A DNA stretch of 64,000 nucleotides from Stercorarius parasiticus. Its lineage: Eukaryota > Chordata > Aves > Charadriiformes > Stercorariidae. Position numbers and translations under genes: made by a program. The notes beneath the pieces were generated by a model, which searched no databases, was not told the origin of the DNA, and saw only the letters and a list, made by a program, of their open reading frames with translations. Numbering within the stretch: the stretch's first letter is position 1; each line of letters begins with the position of its first letter. The stretch covers positions 375,292 to 439,291 of the forward strand of contig VWZL01002056.1 in the NCBI GenBank assembly GCA_013396915.1. Reading direction: 5' to 3'. Of this stretch, positions 12,109 through 24,445 are shown piece by piece.

Positions 12109-15100
12109 AAGTTCAGCGAGTGCTGAAACCTTCTTTCCAAGTAGGATCATTCACAGCATGAAGGTGTTTGCCTATTGCATGGAAGAGGCTGAAACCCTTC
12201 TGTGCTGTTGGGTCATGAAGCCATCCCAAACAACAGTGGAGGACAGGGTGAGTTTAACCACACGCTATGAAATACTATAAGTGGAATGTGCTTTTTTCTT
12301 TGCAATATGGCAGGTCCTGATTGACAGACTAGACACAAATGTGCAAACTGCACAAGCTGCACAAATCAGTGCAGCCTTGATAACTGCTGTGTCCTCTGCA
12401 GTGTCTGGAAGGAATTAGGTGAGCCTTTCCATCTGGACCAAAACAAGGACTTATTTCTTCAGCAGCTTTATGCCTCTCTTCTGCAGTCTGTGAGTACCTG
12501 GAGAGGCCAGATGACCCCCTACATCTAACCATGACTTCATTAACGGGGTTAACTGAGACAGTTAGGGTGAAGTCCAGTTAACTGTAGGCGACTTTTCTAT
12601 CCTGTTCTGTTTCCTAGAGAAGGGGTTTATGTTTGCCTGATTTACCCACCCACTCCCCAGGGGATCTCAATCCACACTTCTTGTGGGCAAGCATGGTTAC
12701 TCTGACTGTCTCTGCCCTGGCCCTTTATCTTTTTTCGACCTTTTGATCATTCTGGCATGCGGCTATGACTGCTGCCTCCACAACCCTCAGGAAACATCAC
12801 AGGCTGAGGGCTATGTGTTTTGCTGGAGAAAAATGCAGCTGACAAGCGTCTGTGCCATGCAGCTCAGGAAAGGGGGAAGGGTGAGGAGAGATGTGCTTGC
12901 TGTCCACTTCTTGGCAGGCGGTGGAGAGAATGGCAGAGGGCTAGCACAGAGCTGCTGCATAAGCAGCTCATATAGATGGGGGAGTAAGACTTGATAAGGG
13001 CTAGAAAGGCAAGGAATGGAATCAGCTGGCTGGATCCTGCAGGACAAAAAAACCACCCTTTCACCAAGGAAACCTTCTTTCCTCCTGTCCACAGTGACAC
13101 AAGATGTTCTGTCCTGTTCTCTTCCTTTTTCATCTCTAGAGAAATTGGCCATTTACCCATTTACATAGGCATTTGGCCAACCGCTTCATGGAGTAGCAAT
13201 GATTTCTGAACTTCACAAAAGGCAACCTGCACTCTACATGTTGTAAAGCCTCTCTGTTTCATGGAGAGGAGATGCACCAACAGTGACCATGTGGTCTGGA
13301 GCCTGCTGACATTTTGTGTCCTTTCAGCCTACACCAAAAGAGGTCTCTGAAGAGAGGGGGACACAGCAGACATTACTCTTCCTTGTGCTCCATTAACTGG
13401 CCTACCTGGTGCTTCAGCAAGTGGGAACAACAACAGAAGGTATACCAAACAAAGCAGGGAAAAGATGAAGCAAGGGAAGTCTTAGGGAAGATGAAGAAGT
13501 GAGTTGCAAAGGTTAGAGGGCTAGCAGTCAGCAGGAAACATGAGGGGCCTGACACGTTTCGAGCCTTTGTATATCTTGAGAAGCACTCAGAGTGTCACAG
13601 CATCTCCTGAAGAACTTCAGCCCATGCTGGAGGATTTTCTGATGGCCCACTTGCTGCTTTGAACACTTAAGGAGCGGGCACACAGTAAGTGACCACCTGA
13701 AAGTGGTTTGGTTTCCTCTAGAAAGGGTAAAGTCTGCATGTACCAAAACTGGTCTGTGGTCTAAACCAGTAGGCAGCAAGTGGGGACAACTGGGGGCATT
13801 CGCTCTAGAGCCACATCAGCACTCCAAGCCAAACTGCACATATATCTGCAGCTGATGGCCGGCATTGCACAAAACACAAATGTAGCTGCTGCTGTAAGGA
13901 AATTACAAACCAAGGACATGACAGAGATTACACAGAGCAAGCAGACTCCTGATTACAGCTCGGCACCAGATCAGATCACAAGATGGCCAAACCAAGTATT
14001 GCCAGGAGTATCAGCCATCCCCAAGGGGACTGGGAGACGATGAGTCCGTGGCTTCAGCCGCAGCCCGCAGCAGTGAGGATCGCTGGCTGGCCGTGGCCAA
14101 GGATCCTCCTCCATGGCAGCACTGTGCCCAAGGCAGGAGGAAGCAAGCCCAGCTTGCTCCTCAAGAGGGACATGAGAATCACATCACCAGAAGTCATTAG
14201 ATGATGCAGCCAAAAGGTGTGGTTTGTTCATTTTGTTTGCATTTACCTGATATTAGTGAAATAATAGAGATTCACGTTAGTAATGGCATTGAGCTTTTTA
14301 CACTTAGGCCCAAAGTGATAAAGAGACTTTGGCTTTCAAAGACTTTCATCAAGCTATGCCTTTGCCTTTGCTGAAAATGTTTCTCAGTTTGCTGAAAGCA
14401 AGATTTCACACTATGTGTTTGACCAAACTTCTTTATAATTCCTGCTGTCAGAAAAGTAAAGTAATTTCTTATTTCATTGTGGGAAATCATAAAAACAAAC
14501 CTGTCATTCATCCATGCCCTACAGGCTTCTCAGACTCTTTTCTTTTGGCACTTGTCTTATTACTGGAGAACCTTTCTACATAGTTGGGCAATGGAGTGTT
14601 AATGCTTTCTGGGGCAGGGATCGAGGGGCAGAATTGTTTCCAGAAAGAAACAGAACAATGTCTAATGCAGCAAAACTTCATGTTTGTTCTTTGTTGAGCT
14701 TTTAATGTGGTGTATATCTGAGCAGGGATTCACCCTCACCACTTCTTTCTTTCATGTCAGTCTGGATTTAATAACGAGAGGCACAGTGCAAAGACCATCT
14801 TTTCTCGCCATTTGGAAATGGATTGAACAAGGTTATAGTCATTACATCCACAAGCAGCATGATTGTATTATTTTTGTGTTTCAATATATAAAAAAAAGCT
14901 GCCCGAGGGATAACAAGCAGATCTAAGTAATGTACACATAACATATGGGCTCCTGCTGCGTATTTTTGACACTCCTTAACAGTGAGAATTAAGATCTATG
15001 GCTCTCATCTTTCAGCTGATAACATCAAGACAGGCTGCAGTAACTACACAGAGCCTTCCTGAAATCAAATTGGTCTCTGAGCAAACACAGCAGTTCATGT

Positions 15101-18100
15101 GGGAGCTACTAAATAAGAACAATTTAGAACTGCAGCTTAAACTGCAGCATATAGAGAAACAAGCGCTATTTACTGCAGCAGATGAAGCTGTAGCTGATAG
15201 TTGTCTCTGACTTGATTCTGTGATAAAGGGTCATGCTTTTATTAGGGGTATGGACAGGAACTACCAACAGCAGCTCATAGCTATGTAAAGAGGTAATCTC
15301 CGGTGGAAAAAAACCCAACCGTCACCAAATAATTAATCTTGCATTCCACTTGCGATCTCTCCCACACAAATGGGGGAAGGTGTGTCATGATTCAGATCAC
15401 TGCCAAAATCGCACGACGTGGCATTTCTCAGTTTAATTGTTTCAACAGATCATTTTATTTTTTTTTTTCTGTGAGAATGAGTTTGATTTGAGCTCTCAGC
15501 CTTGAATTACTAGGGTGAACTTCATTAAACGCAGTTTACCTTCACTGAATGACTAACAAGACCCCCAGTGCTGCGGGAAGTACACCAGACTGCACGACTG
15601 CTCTCCGGGCAGCGAAGCCAACACCGCACATTGCCAGTCACAGCCGTGCCCTCCCGTCTCCTTCAGCACGCGTCCAACACAGGACAGCAATGGTTTCTGG
15701 CAAGTGGTAAGAAGAGAAGACTGTAAGCAAGACCCCTGAGAAAGCTGGATTTTGTGGGAGAAAGCCCAGGGGAAACAGGTTACCTACTATGGGGAATTTG
15801 AATCAGACAGACTTCTACCTTTTTAATCATGAACCATAAGAACAGCCATGAGGATGTTTTTATGTCCCGGGAGTCTCATGAGAACATTCACATGCGGCAT
15901 TGAGAAGCCCTTGCGTGCCTGCTACATACCTTACTCACATGTGTAATTCACACGTTTCTTCAGCCAGCCAGTGCTATCTTTTTCCCTTAGAAATGGCAGA
16001 AGTGGCTTCCTATATCCCCAGTTTCAACTCAGCACTTACATATTAAGGATGTAGTAAGTATTTTAAAATAGGTCTGGCTTTCTCAACAGTAAAAATGAAG
16101 ACAATGAATCCCTAGTTAGATAATTACCTGCTTAAAACACTGGAAAGACATCCAAGGCACCGAAACGCTTTCTAGAGAAATACACAAGTGTATGTGCGTG
16201 ACTACTAACTATTGCGTTTTCTAACTTTGCAATTACCATATTAAAAGAAAAATACACAGCAATACAAAGTCAGTTGTAGAAACAAATCAGTGTAATGGGC
16301 TACGGTTTCCCAGATTTTTCCCTACTGAGTGATAAACATGTATTTTTACCACTTACTGATACACTACATTGAGATTAAGATGAATTTTATTTGATTTCAG
16401 TACTGGGTTCCTGAGCACAGAGTATCCATGGCAAGCACAATGAATGAGGAAGTTGGAAACCACAGCAAGGTAAGCAAAGTACTCAGCAACTCACGCCGAG
16501 AGTGCTGTTTTATCTACTCCTTGCTAAAGGATTAATGCAACACTGATTGAAATTGGTGAGGATTTTACTGTAGAGTCAATAAGAATTGCGAGCTACAAAT
16601 TATGACAGAAAAAAGGGCTTCTGTGGAGGTCATGTGAAGAAATAGGAGATAAATTTACTTTTTAAGTGTCCTACTGTTTATCTGAAAGTAATCTGTAAGT
16701 TCACACAAAATGCATTAGTTTGCTGTAACTGATAAAGAGAGGCAATCCCCTTTCACCTTTACACTGAGATAGCCTTCCACTGCAGGGCAAGCCGCAGGTC
16801 ACGTGCAAAAGGAGATTTCTTCTAGGCAACACGGTGCCACTCACCTTATCTTAGTCATCAAAAATGGAACCTGCACTGTTAGAGAGTTCCCAAGACTTTC
16901 CTTTGACATTGCCACAGAGGTTGGGTTCCAGCTTTTAGAAGTGACATCCGCACTTCACCATTGCAATGAAATGTTTGGATTTATTTCACTAAAAATAATA
17001 AAATAATACTGATAAATATAAGTATACAAGACAGGAAGTATTCTGTGGTCCAGCAACCATTATCTATATTTATTTAACATTTTAAAATGCCAAGCCTAGG
17101 AGAAGTGAAGCACAAGGACTGAGATTCAACCCATACTTCCTTACAGGGCAAAGCCTCCTGAGTGGTTTAATTCCAGACAGAGCTTCCCTGAAGGTAGTTC
17201 GCACTAGTTACTAGTGAACTTGGACTTTGCCCTTCCTTAAATAATATATATAAAAAACATGAACAACACAAATAAGAACCCTCCCTCACCCCCGGCAGTA
17301 GCTGAAACAGAAATCAGCAGATTTCTGTGGAACGAGTAGGATGAGAAAAGCAAAGAATAAACCACAGCACATATGACAACGCTGAACAAATGTGGAAGCA
17401 GAGCTGCAGTCTGGCTTACAGTAGCCCTTCACCTCCACTTGAAATCCTGGAAGAGACAGCCATGACTTAGCTAATAGACATGTTAGGGATAAAGAATGGA
17501 TTCTCTTACACAGTATTTGCAGTGACAGTAATTTATTCAATAAAAAGCAGTTCATGCCTACCCTGTCACAAATCCCTGGTAAACAGATTCTATTTATCTC
17601 TCCACCTACTTCTTATTCCTGTCTTCTTTGCCATTCATTACTCTCTCCACAGTCAAGAGTCACAGCATCTGAGGCATCGCTTCACTAGCACTCGTTTCTT
17701 CAGTTAAAATCTCACCAGAGACATCCCTCACTGCGAAAGCTCAATCACCACTCAATAGGATTACTGCTGACCTCCCTTCACGGCCTCCCAAACCCCTCAC
17801 AGCTCTCCCTTACGTCACCCTAGGCTGGTGACAGTAGAGCTTTAATAGCAAGTCATCCTCCCCTTCACACTGTCTTGGAGTTCACTTCTTTCAAGGAATT
17901 CCTGTGCTGGCCTCCTGCCTTTGTGTTCGTGTGTCCCAGCTTCAGTGACTGGCACAATCTCAGTTCCATCATCGCTGCCATTTCTCCCTTTCTTTACTTA
18001 AAGCTTTCCTAAGCATCTCTTCTTGCCGAAACCCCTCACCTTTGCCATTGTCTCCTGTCTTCAGCCGCAACATGCTACAACTGAGATTTTGTTCTAGCAC

Positions 18101-18195
18101 TTTGGAGACAGAATTACAGTTTGTGAAAGGTTTTTGAGATCATAAATGTTTAAGATCAGAGATCAGTCTAATACAGTGTCTATTAAAATATGTCC
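12109..18195. other. Intergenic DNA, nothing recognised
   Basis: Both strands carry only short overlapping open frames without exon borders or known similarity. There is a T-rich tract at about 15460 and no clear transposon. Confidence 0.5.
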
Positions 18196-18199
18196 TCCA

Positions 18200-18275
18200 G
18201 CTGTGTTTGATGCATCTGTAAAACTGGAAATAGCAATAATACTAAGGAAAGGGGTAATTGCTGAGAATTTCCAAG
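18200..18275 (-). repeat. Possible MIR-like fragment
   Basis: TGCATCTGTAAAACTGGAAA followed by TAGCAATAATACTAAGG resembles the reverse complement of the MIR core. It is short and diverged, so this is only a suggestion. Confidence 0.3.
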
Positions 18276-21200
18276 AGCTGTAGCACATGCCAGGGATAAA
18301 AGGAGATGACAGTAATGAAGGTTAGACTTGTCTGTCTGCCCCTCATAGTGAGATTTTGCACTCAGCTCTCCTGACGCTCACCACCACCAAGAGGACAAAA
18401 TGGGAACCCGTAAGTTAAGGTGAATAGCTAATAGGAGTGATGGGAACATCATTTGAGGCTTGTAGTAGCTCATTTTCCTTAACCAAAGAGAAGAAAAAGG
18501 TATTGTGTATTAGAAAAGTATGGAAGTGTCTTGGGGCTTCTCCTTGTACACTGTTATTCACAAACAATCTGTACCCCAGGGTCTTTCCTTAGACATTGTC
18601 AAACCTAGAGAGAGAGAAGAAGATTTAAAAGTTTGGGATGTCACTAAAAGCATGGTTAAGGGCCAAATGAAGGAGGAGAGCAATGGAGGGAAGGATTGGA
18701 AGGTGGGAAATAGTGTCATATGTTAAAATAATTTTAAATTAAAAAATACCCCAAACAACAGACAGTGGGAAACTAGTGAACATGAATAAAAGTAGAGTTG
18801 AAATGTAAAAAATGAACTCTGAACATCAAAATACTCCAACATATAATATATGATCACTCCCATCTGTACATAGGAGGAACAAAGCAAAGACGACAGAGCA
18901 AAAGAAATGGAAGAGTGTAAAGGAGACAAGAAAGTCTAAATGAAGTGTCCATTTCAATACTGAACTGTTTCACAATTTCCCCACTTTCACTAAAATAGAT
19001 CATTACAAGCAAGTAATACTTTCCAGAGGGAAGCTGGTTAGTTTTTTAAAAAATAAAATATTATCAGCTCTTGCTATAAACAATATCTGTCTCTGTGCCC
19101 AGATATTTTGCCTTTGGGAGGCAAAGCAGGTTTTCTCCCCGCATCTGCTGTTCTTGGAGAGATTTTACAGCATTCCCTCATGGTGCATCCTCACAGTTCC
19201 AGTGAAGAACTTGGTGTAGTCTGGGGCTATGGGTAGGTCATGATAAATTTTACAGAGAGGGAAAAAAAGATGACAAATCTGATTCTAGAAAGTTAACTTT
19301 CAAGTCATCTACTGACAGTTTCCACACGACTGACAGATTACTGTTTTAATTAGGTTACTGCCTAGGTACCTCAGAGAGAAAAAGGAGATAAATAACACAA
19401 TTTTCATCACTTCTAATAAGAGAAGAAAAAAATCCTAGCTGAATTCTGTGCCCAGCTCAGATAGTTTCAGTGCAGAAGCTCGTGGTCCAGGTTCTGAGGC
19501 AGTAGAGACACCAAACATAAAAGGACAACAGGGAAGGCAAGAAAACAGGCAACAAAAAAGTGAACTGAATATAACAAGAAACCATGACTTTGAGGACACA
19601 GCTCCTTATTTGCTCACCCTCTGTCTTCTAAAAGCTGTGATAATGGTCCCCGAGTGTTCAGCTTGAGATCAGGCCTTTTCATTCTTTCTGTTTGGTTTTA
19701 TTTAGTGAGAGTCACTCAAGAGTTAGATAACAGAAAGTGATATTAAAGGTTATGAAAAAAGCACGAAAGAGCTCAAATTTTAAACAGACTTCCAAGTGAG
19801 CCTTGCCTGTATCTCTTCGCTGGAGGAGAAAGGTGGAAACCTGTGTGGTACATCACTGATAAATTCTCAGCTGATGTAAAAATACCCGCGCTAAATAAAC
19901 TCTCAAGTCAATCACACTTAAGAAGTTCACTGGAATTTTCTTCTTTTCTGTTGAAGGGTCTTCTAACTTCTGCAGTTCATTCAGTATGAGGTCCTATAGA
20001 TCTACAGACATTATATAATCTTCCCTAATTACTATCAACCATTACTTCTTCACTATTCATCACTTTGTTTTCATACTCTGGTAGATTACTTGTCCTCATT
20101 TTAATCAGTCCACTCATCCCATGAGTCAGATTCTGTATAAATGTCAAGTCAATACTTAATTCTGTTAAGGTCGAAATTGAAAACCTTATCTCATAACTCA
20201 AACTACATTTTACAGTCTGGGCTCTGAGTCAAAGTCAGGTGACGTGAGAGAAAGCTCAGAGAATCGGAAGAAATTCCTGGAACATTTTGCAAGTGAGTGA
20301 CAATAAATTGTGTGTCCCACCAAATTCCACCTCAGGTAGATCCCTGCCACCCTACACTAGGGAGTACTGTCAAAGGCTTACCATTTCCAGTAAAGATTAT
20401 TGTGTTTTAGTAGGGACTTAAGGGATATTCTGCATCCATTAGTGGCCTGCTCAGTGCTGAAAGGCTTAATGAATTGCTTGAGATATCTAGAATAGTGTAT
20501 TATCACTCACTTATTGGAAAAGCACCAGACAGATTGTCAAACGATTCTTTTTTTATTTTTTTTTTTAATTAACAACTAAGGAGACACTGCTTTTAACTGC
20601 AGGAAAATTCAGAAACTTCAGTAATCATTAAATACATAGAGATCACAAGCCATAGAGAAATTAAAAGGAAACATATGAAGGTGCCTTCAGTAGGTTCTGA
20701 ATCTATAAAGATTTTCTAATTTCAAAGCTTCAAGAACACCATTTTCATGGTTTTACAGGAAGAGAAGAGTGGAGACTTGTGCTCCTGCTTAGATGTTTGC
20801 TGGGAACTCAGTCTCCAGCGTGGTGACTCTTTTCTTGATGGTTTTGATAGATGTAAGATTGAATTTACAGCTAAATTAATTTCATAATACTAGTAAATGA
20901 GACTGCACTGTTCTATATTTATAGTCTTCTTGGAAATGTGAGATTCATCTGCCCTTTCTGAGACAGACATCAATGAACAAACTAAGAACTCCAAGCCAAA
21001 CATTTTCCAGAAAAAATAATTTTCTTTTTTTGGGTCCATATTATTTTACTTATTTTACACATAATCAAGTGGAGGCACCAAAAACATGGGCTTTTGAGCT
21101 GCTGAGTACCCTGCATTTTCTGTGAAAGGTATGCTTAAATAAGCCATGTAGGATGCATCCCTGGATGGGACCTGTTTAGCCTCGGAGAAGTAAGAACCAT

Positions 21201-24165
21201 TTGACTCCTCACAACCCCCTAGGACTGCTTTACAAGGCACAAGTAAGGAAAATGCAAATAAAACAAAACAAAACAAGCTGAGCTGGAAACATAATAATTT
21301 CTCATTTGAACAGATCCTGCAGCAGAACAAGTGCAACCTTTAGAAGCATCACCACCAGACTTGGGCATTCACCTCTCTGGAAAGCGTCCCTTTTTCTAGT
21401 GACTGTTGTGCCCCATAACTACTAACTCAGGTCATAATTATCTGGGGAAAGATTGCAGTTTTTTAAAAATTGCTTGTTTTAAACTAAAAGCTAAAACATT
21501 AAGACAGATTCATAGACTTTTAAAAAACATAAAAAACATTTCTCAGATACAGGTCTTCAGGTTTTAGCATGGACTTCAATAACTGAATTCCTAAGAAGGC
21601 TTCAGGCATGACTGGAATGACTTTGGCAAGATTTCCCATCCTGAACAATCGGACGTGAATTTTTACTCCCCAAGCATAAGAAAATCTCCGCTCTTGACTG
21701 AAATCGAAACCAACCCCTCCCTCATTTTTTACCCATCACTAAGAGAAACAGGGTGAGGTTAAAGTGTTGTTGCAGCATGGCAAGAGGGATACAGAGCAAC
21801 AGAAAGGGCACAAAAGTCATCATTTTGTTATCCTCCACACTGGCAACCACACCCCCGTTGCCCACTACCCTGCTTTCAAACCCACATCCCACTAGGGGGG
21901 AGCATCTCCAGCTCAGACCAACCTGTGCTAGGGGGACTACAAGAACTCCTCTGCATCAGAGCATCATTAGGCTAGTTTGGGATTTGGGAGAGGGCAGAGA
22001 CTGTTGGAAATCACAGTTGCCTCTCCTGAGCAGTGACATTCAGAAGGCATTTTTTTTCTCCTAAGTAGGATGCTTTAAGAGGATTTGTAAGACCTGTTTA
22101 CGAAAAAGAGGAAGGGTTCTCACCGTTCTCCTTTTTGTCTTGCTACCCAGCAAATGAAATACAAACTAACTCTAATCTGTAGCTTCCAATTTACACCTGC
22201 TTCTTCGATGCGCTTCTCACTGAGGAAGAGAAAGTCCAGGCTGCCACTATGCTATGGCCGGTGAGAAGGTCAGACGTGGAGCTCTGGCAAACTTGTGCCA
22301 CTCTTCCGCCTGCTGAAACCAGCCAGCAAACTTGGAGTCACCGAGGGTTAAAGCACCCGCCAGGACACAGGCTTGACTAACTGCTGTTATCCAAACAAGT
22401 TGGCAGCAACTCCCTTTTCCACTGAAAAGAAAGGCTCCTGTGTTAGTTTTGATAACTCCACCTTTCATTTAACAAGTCTCCTCAGTATGAAATGAACTGA
22501 AATGAGAATCCTGTATTATGGACTTAAAGCTGCTGGCTTTTTCACCAATTTTTTGTTTTTTAAATGATACGACTGGGAAGTACTGGGGTGCAGTACGTTA
22601 GGCCTTAGGCAGCACCTAAGAAAGATGGGTTTCTCAGTCAGGCTCTCAGTTAGATCTGCTTCCTGCTTTCCAGCTGCTATGTTCACTGCCTGTTTTGTTT
22701 AGCTTTTGTTGTAATGTCTCCTCAAAGGGTGAATTCCTCTGCACAGAGGTTGCCTCCCACTGTGTATGTGCAGAGCCCAGCAAGATAAACGTCCATTCAG
22801 GTCCTGCTGAAATACAAGGAATCTGCTAGTTTGATTGTAGCTGGGGATATACATCACTGAAACAATGGGACATAAACACTGACTTTCATTTAAAATGGCT
22901 TGGAGAAATCAGTAAATTCCTCTTTGAGAGCTGGTACTTGAAATAAGAATTTCCAAAACAGCACACAAACCCAAGCAGAAATGCAAGCCTAGCTAGAAAC
23001 CTGAGCGTGGCAGGAGGCACTTGTCCGAGTCCTTCCTTAGGCAGGGTGGCGTGTCCCTGGGCCCTCCTGCACACGTAGGTGATGCCAAAGCGGACCATGG
23101 AGCAAAGAGAGAAGGAAGCTCACCCTGAACAAGCGTGGCAGCGTAATCATGAGAAACAACACCCCAGTGAGCGAAGGAGGGTGTTGGCTGTAAAAGCACG
23201 GACTGACAGTTTCTGCTCCAGCGGTTCTCCTGCGCTCAAGGAAGGACAACTGGCTTCTCAAACAAACAAGATCTGTTCCTAGCAGTGCCTCTCTCATTCA
23301 GCAGTTTCTCTTAAGTGAGAAAATCAACAAGATCCTGATTATTTGGCTAGATACGCACATCAAAGAAGTATCAATATTGACATGTTAATATCAATATTAA
23401 TAATTTTTTTAGCATAGCAGAAAAAGAAATGTCAGGACAAATAAGCCAAGAAAGATACACATGTGCTGTTTTTGTCCCTGGGTGACAGCAAAAAGCAGGT
23501 GGCACAAATCCCAAACCCCCGCTGTTCAGAAAGTTTCTCTCCCTTGATTATCTGCTGCACTGTGACTTTTATTCTGCCTTTGCTGCATCAGCTCACACGT
23601 GATCAGTCAAAAAGAAACAACAGTGATTTTCTGAATCTGTAAACACCAAAAGCTCTCCACGAGCACAAAGGAATGAAGAGCCACGGGTTCATGCAGCAAT
23701 CCAGACCTGCAGAGACACCATGCAATTCTGCTTCTTTTTTCTCTCCTAGCAGGACAAAAACTAGACTTCCGTCCTGAAAGGAAGAGTCACCAAAGGGTGT
23801 GCTGGGTGACCCAACAAACCGTTGGCACCTAACGTCTGATTCAGTGCAAAGAATGCAGACCTGTGAATCACGACACCAAGCTGAACAAGCAGTGACACGG
23901 CAGGAGCCAAAAGATCTCCAAATATTTCCACTCCATCCGATGCCTTATCATTAGCATATAATGAACAGCAAAAGATGATGTGTTCGAGACAGAAACACAA
24001 ATCAGAAGGTGTTGTGCCAGCCTGATGCCTCCAGCGCTATGTTTCCCCACAGAGGTAGCAGTCTTCAGGCTAAAGACTGCGTGGGCAGGGGATGGAAAAG
24101 AATCCCAACCACGGTATCTCACAGGTAGGCGGAGGATCTGATTCACATTGCAATCATTTGTAATA
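18276..24165. other. Intergenic DNA, nothing recognised
   Basis: Mostly AT-rich. It holds T-rich runs near 20550 and a short ATTAAT/ATCAATATT palindrome-like stretch near 23370-23410. No exon, RNA gene or clear mobile element was found. Confidence 0.5.
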
Positions 24166-24445
24166 GCCTGCAGCCATGAGGCCAAATACTTTCATCTCCT
24201 CGGATCTCATAAGCTAAGCAGTGTTCGCTGGATCACTGTTTGCAGTGGAAGGTCTCCAAGTGGCACCGGCGCAGGCAGGAAGCGATGCTGATGGGAGCTG
24301 GGCTCGACCCAGCGCTGGGCCAGAACCGCAGGACGAGGCTTGGAAGGAGTTACTCTGGCAGTGTCGCCACTTCTCACACTGGGCTGTAAAGGGCAGCCCT
24401 GGTGATGCACGGTCTATAAAGGCACCAGCCCACTTTCCCTCTGAA
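24166..24445 (+). mobile_element. 5S-rRNA-derived SINE-like element
   Basis: From 24166 the sequence follows 5S rRNA through its length: GCCTGCAGCCAT at the 5' end, then CGGATCTCATAAGCTAAGCA (24201-24220), which carries the 5S internal-promoter A box, then a changed C-box region (TGGAAGGTCTCC) and CACCGG near the 5S end. About 120 bp of 5S-like sequence is followed by unrelated sequence (GCAGGAAGCGATGCTGATGG and on), so it looks like a 5S-headed SINE of the AmnSINE1/SINE3 type rather than a plain 5S pseudogene. The family and right border are inferred. The promoter boxes are mutated. Confidence 0.55.
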
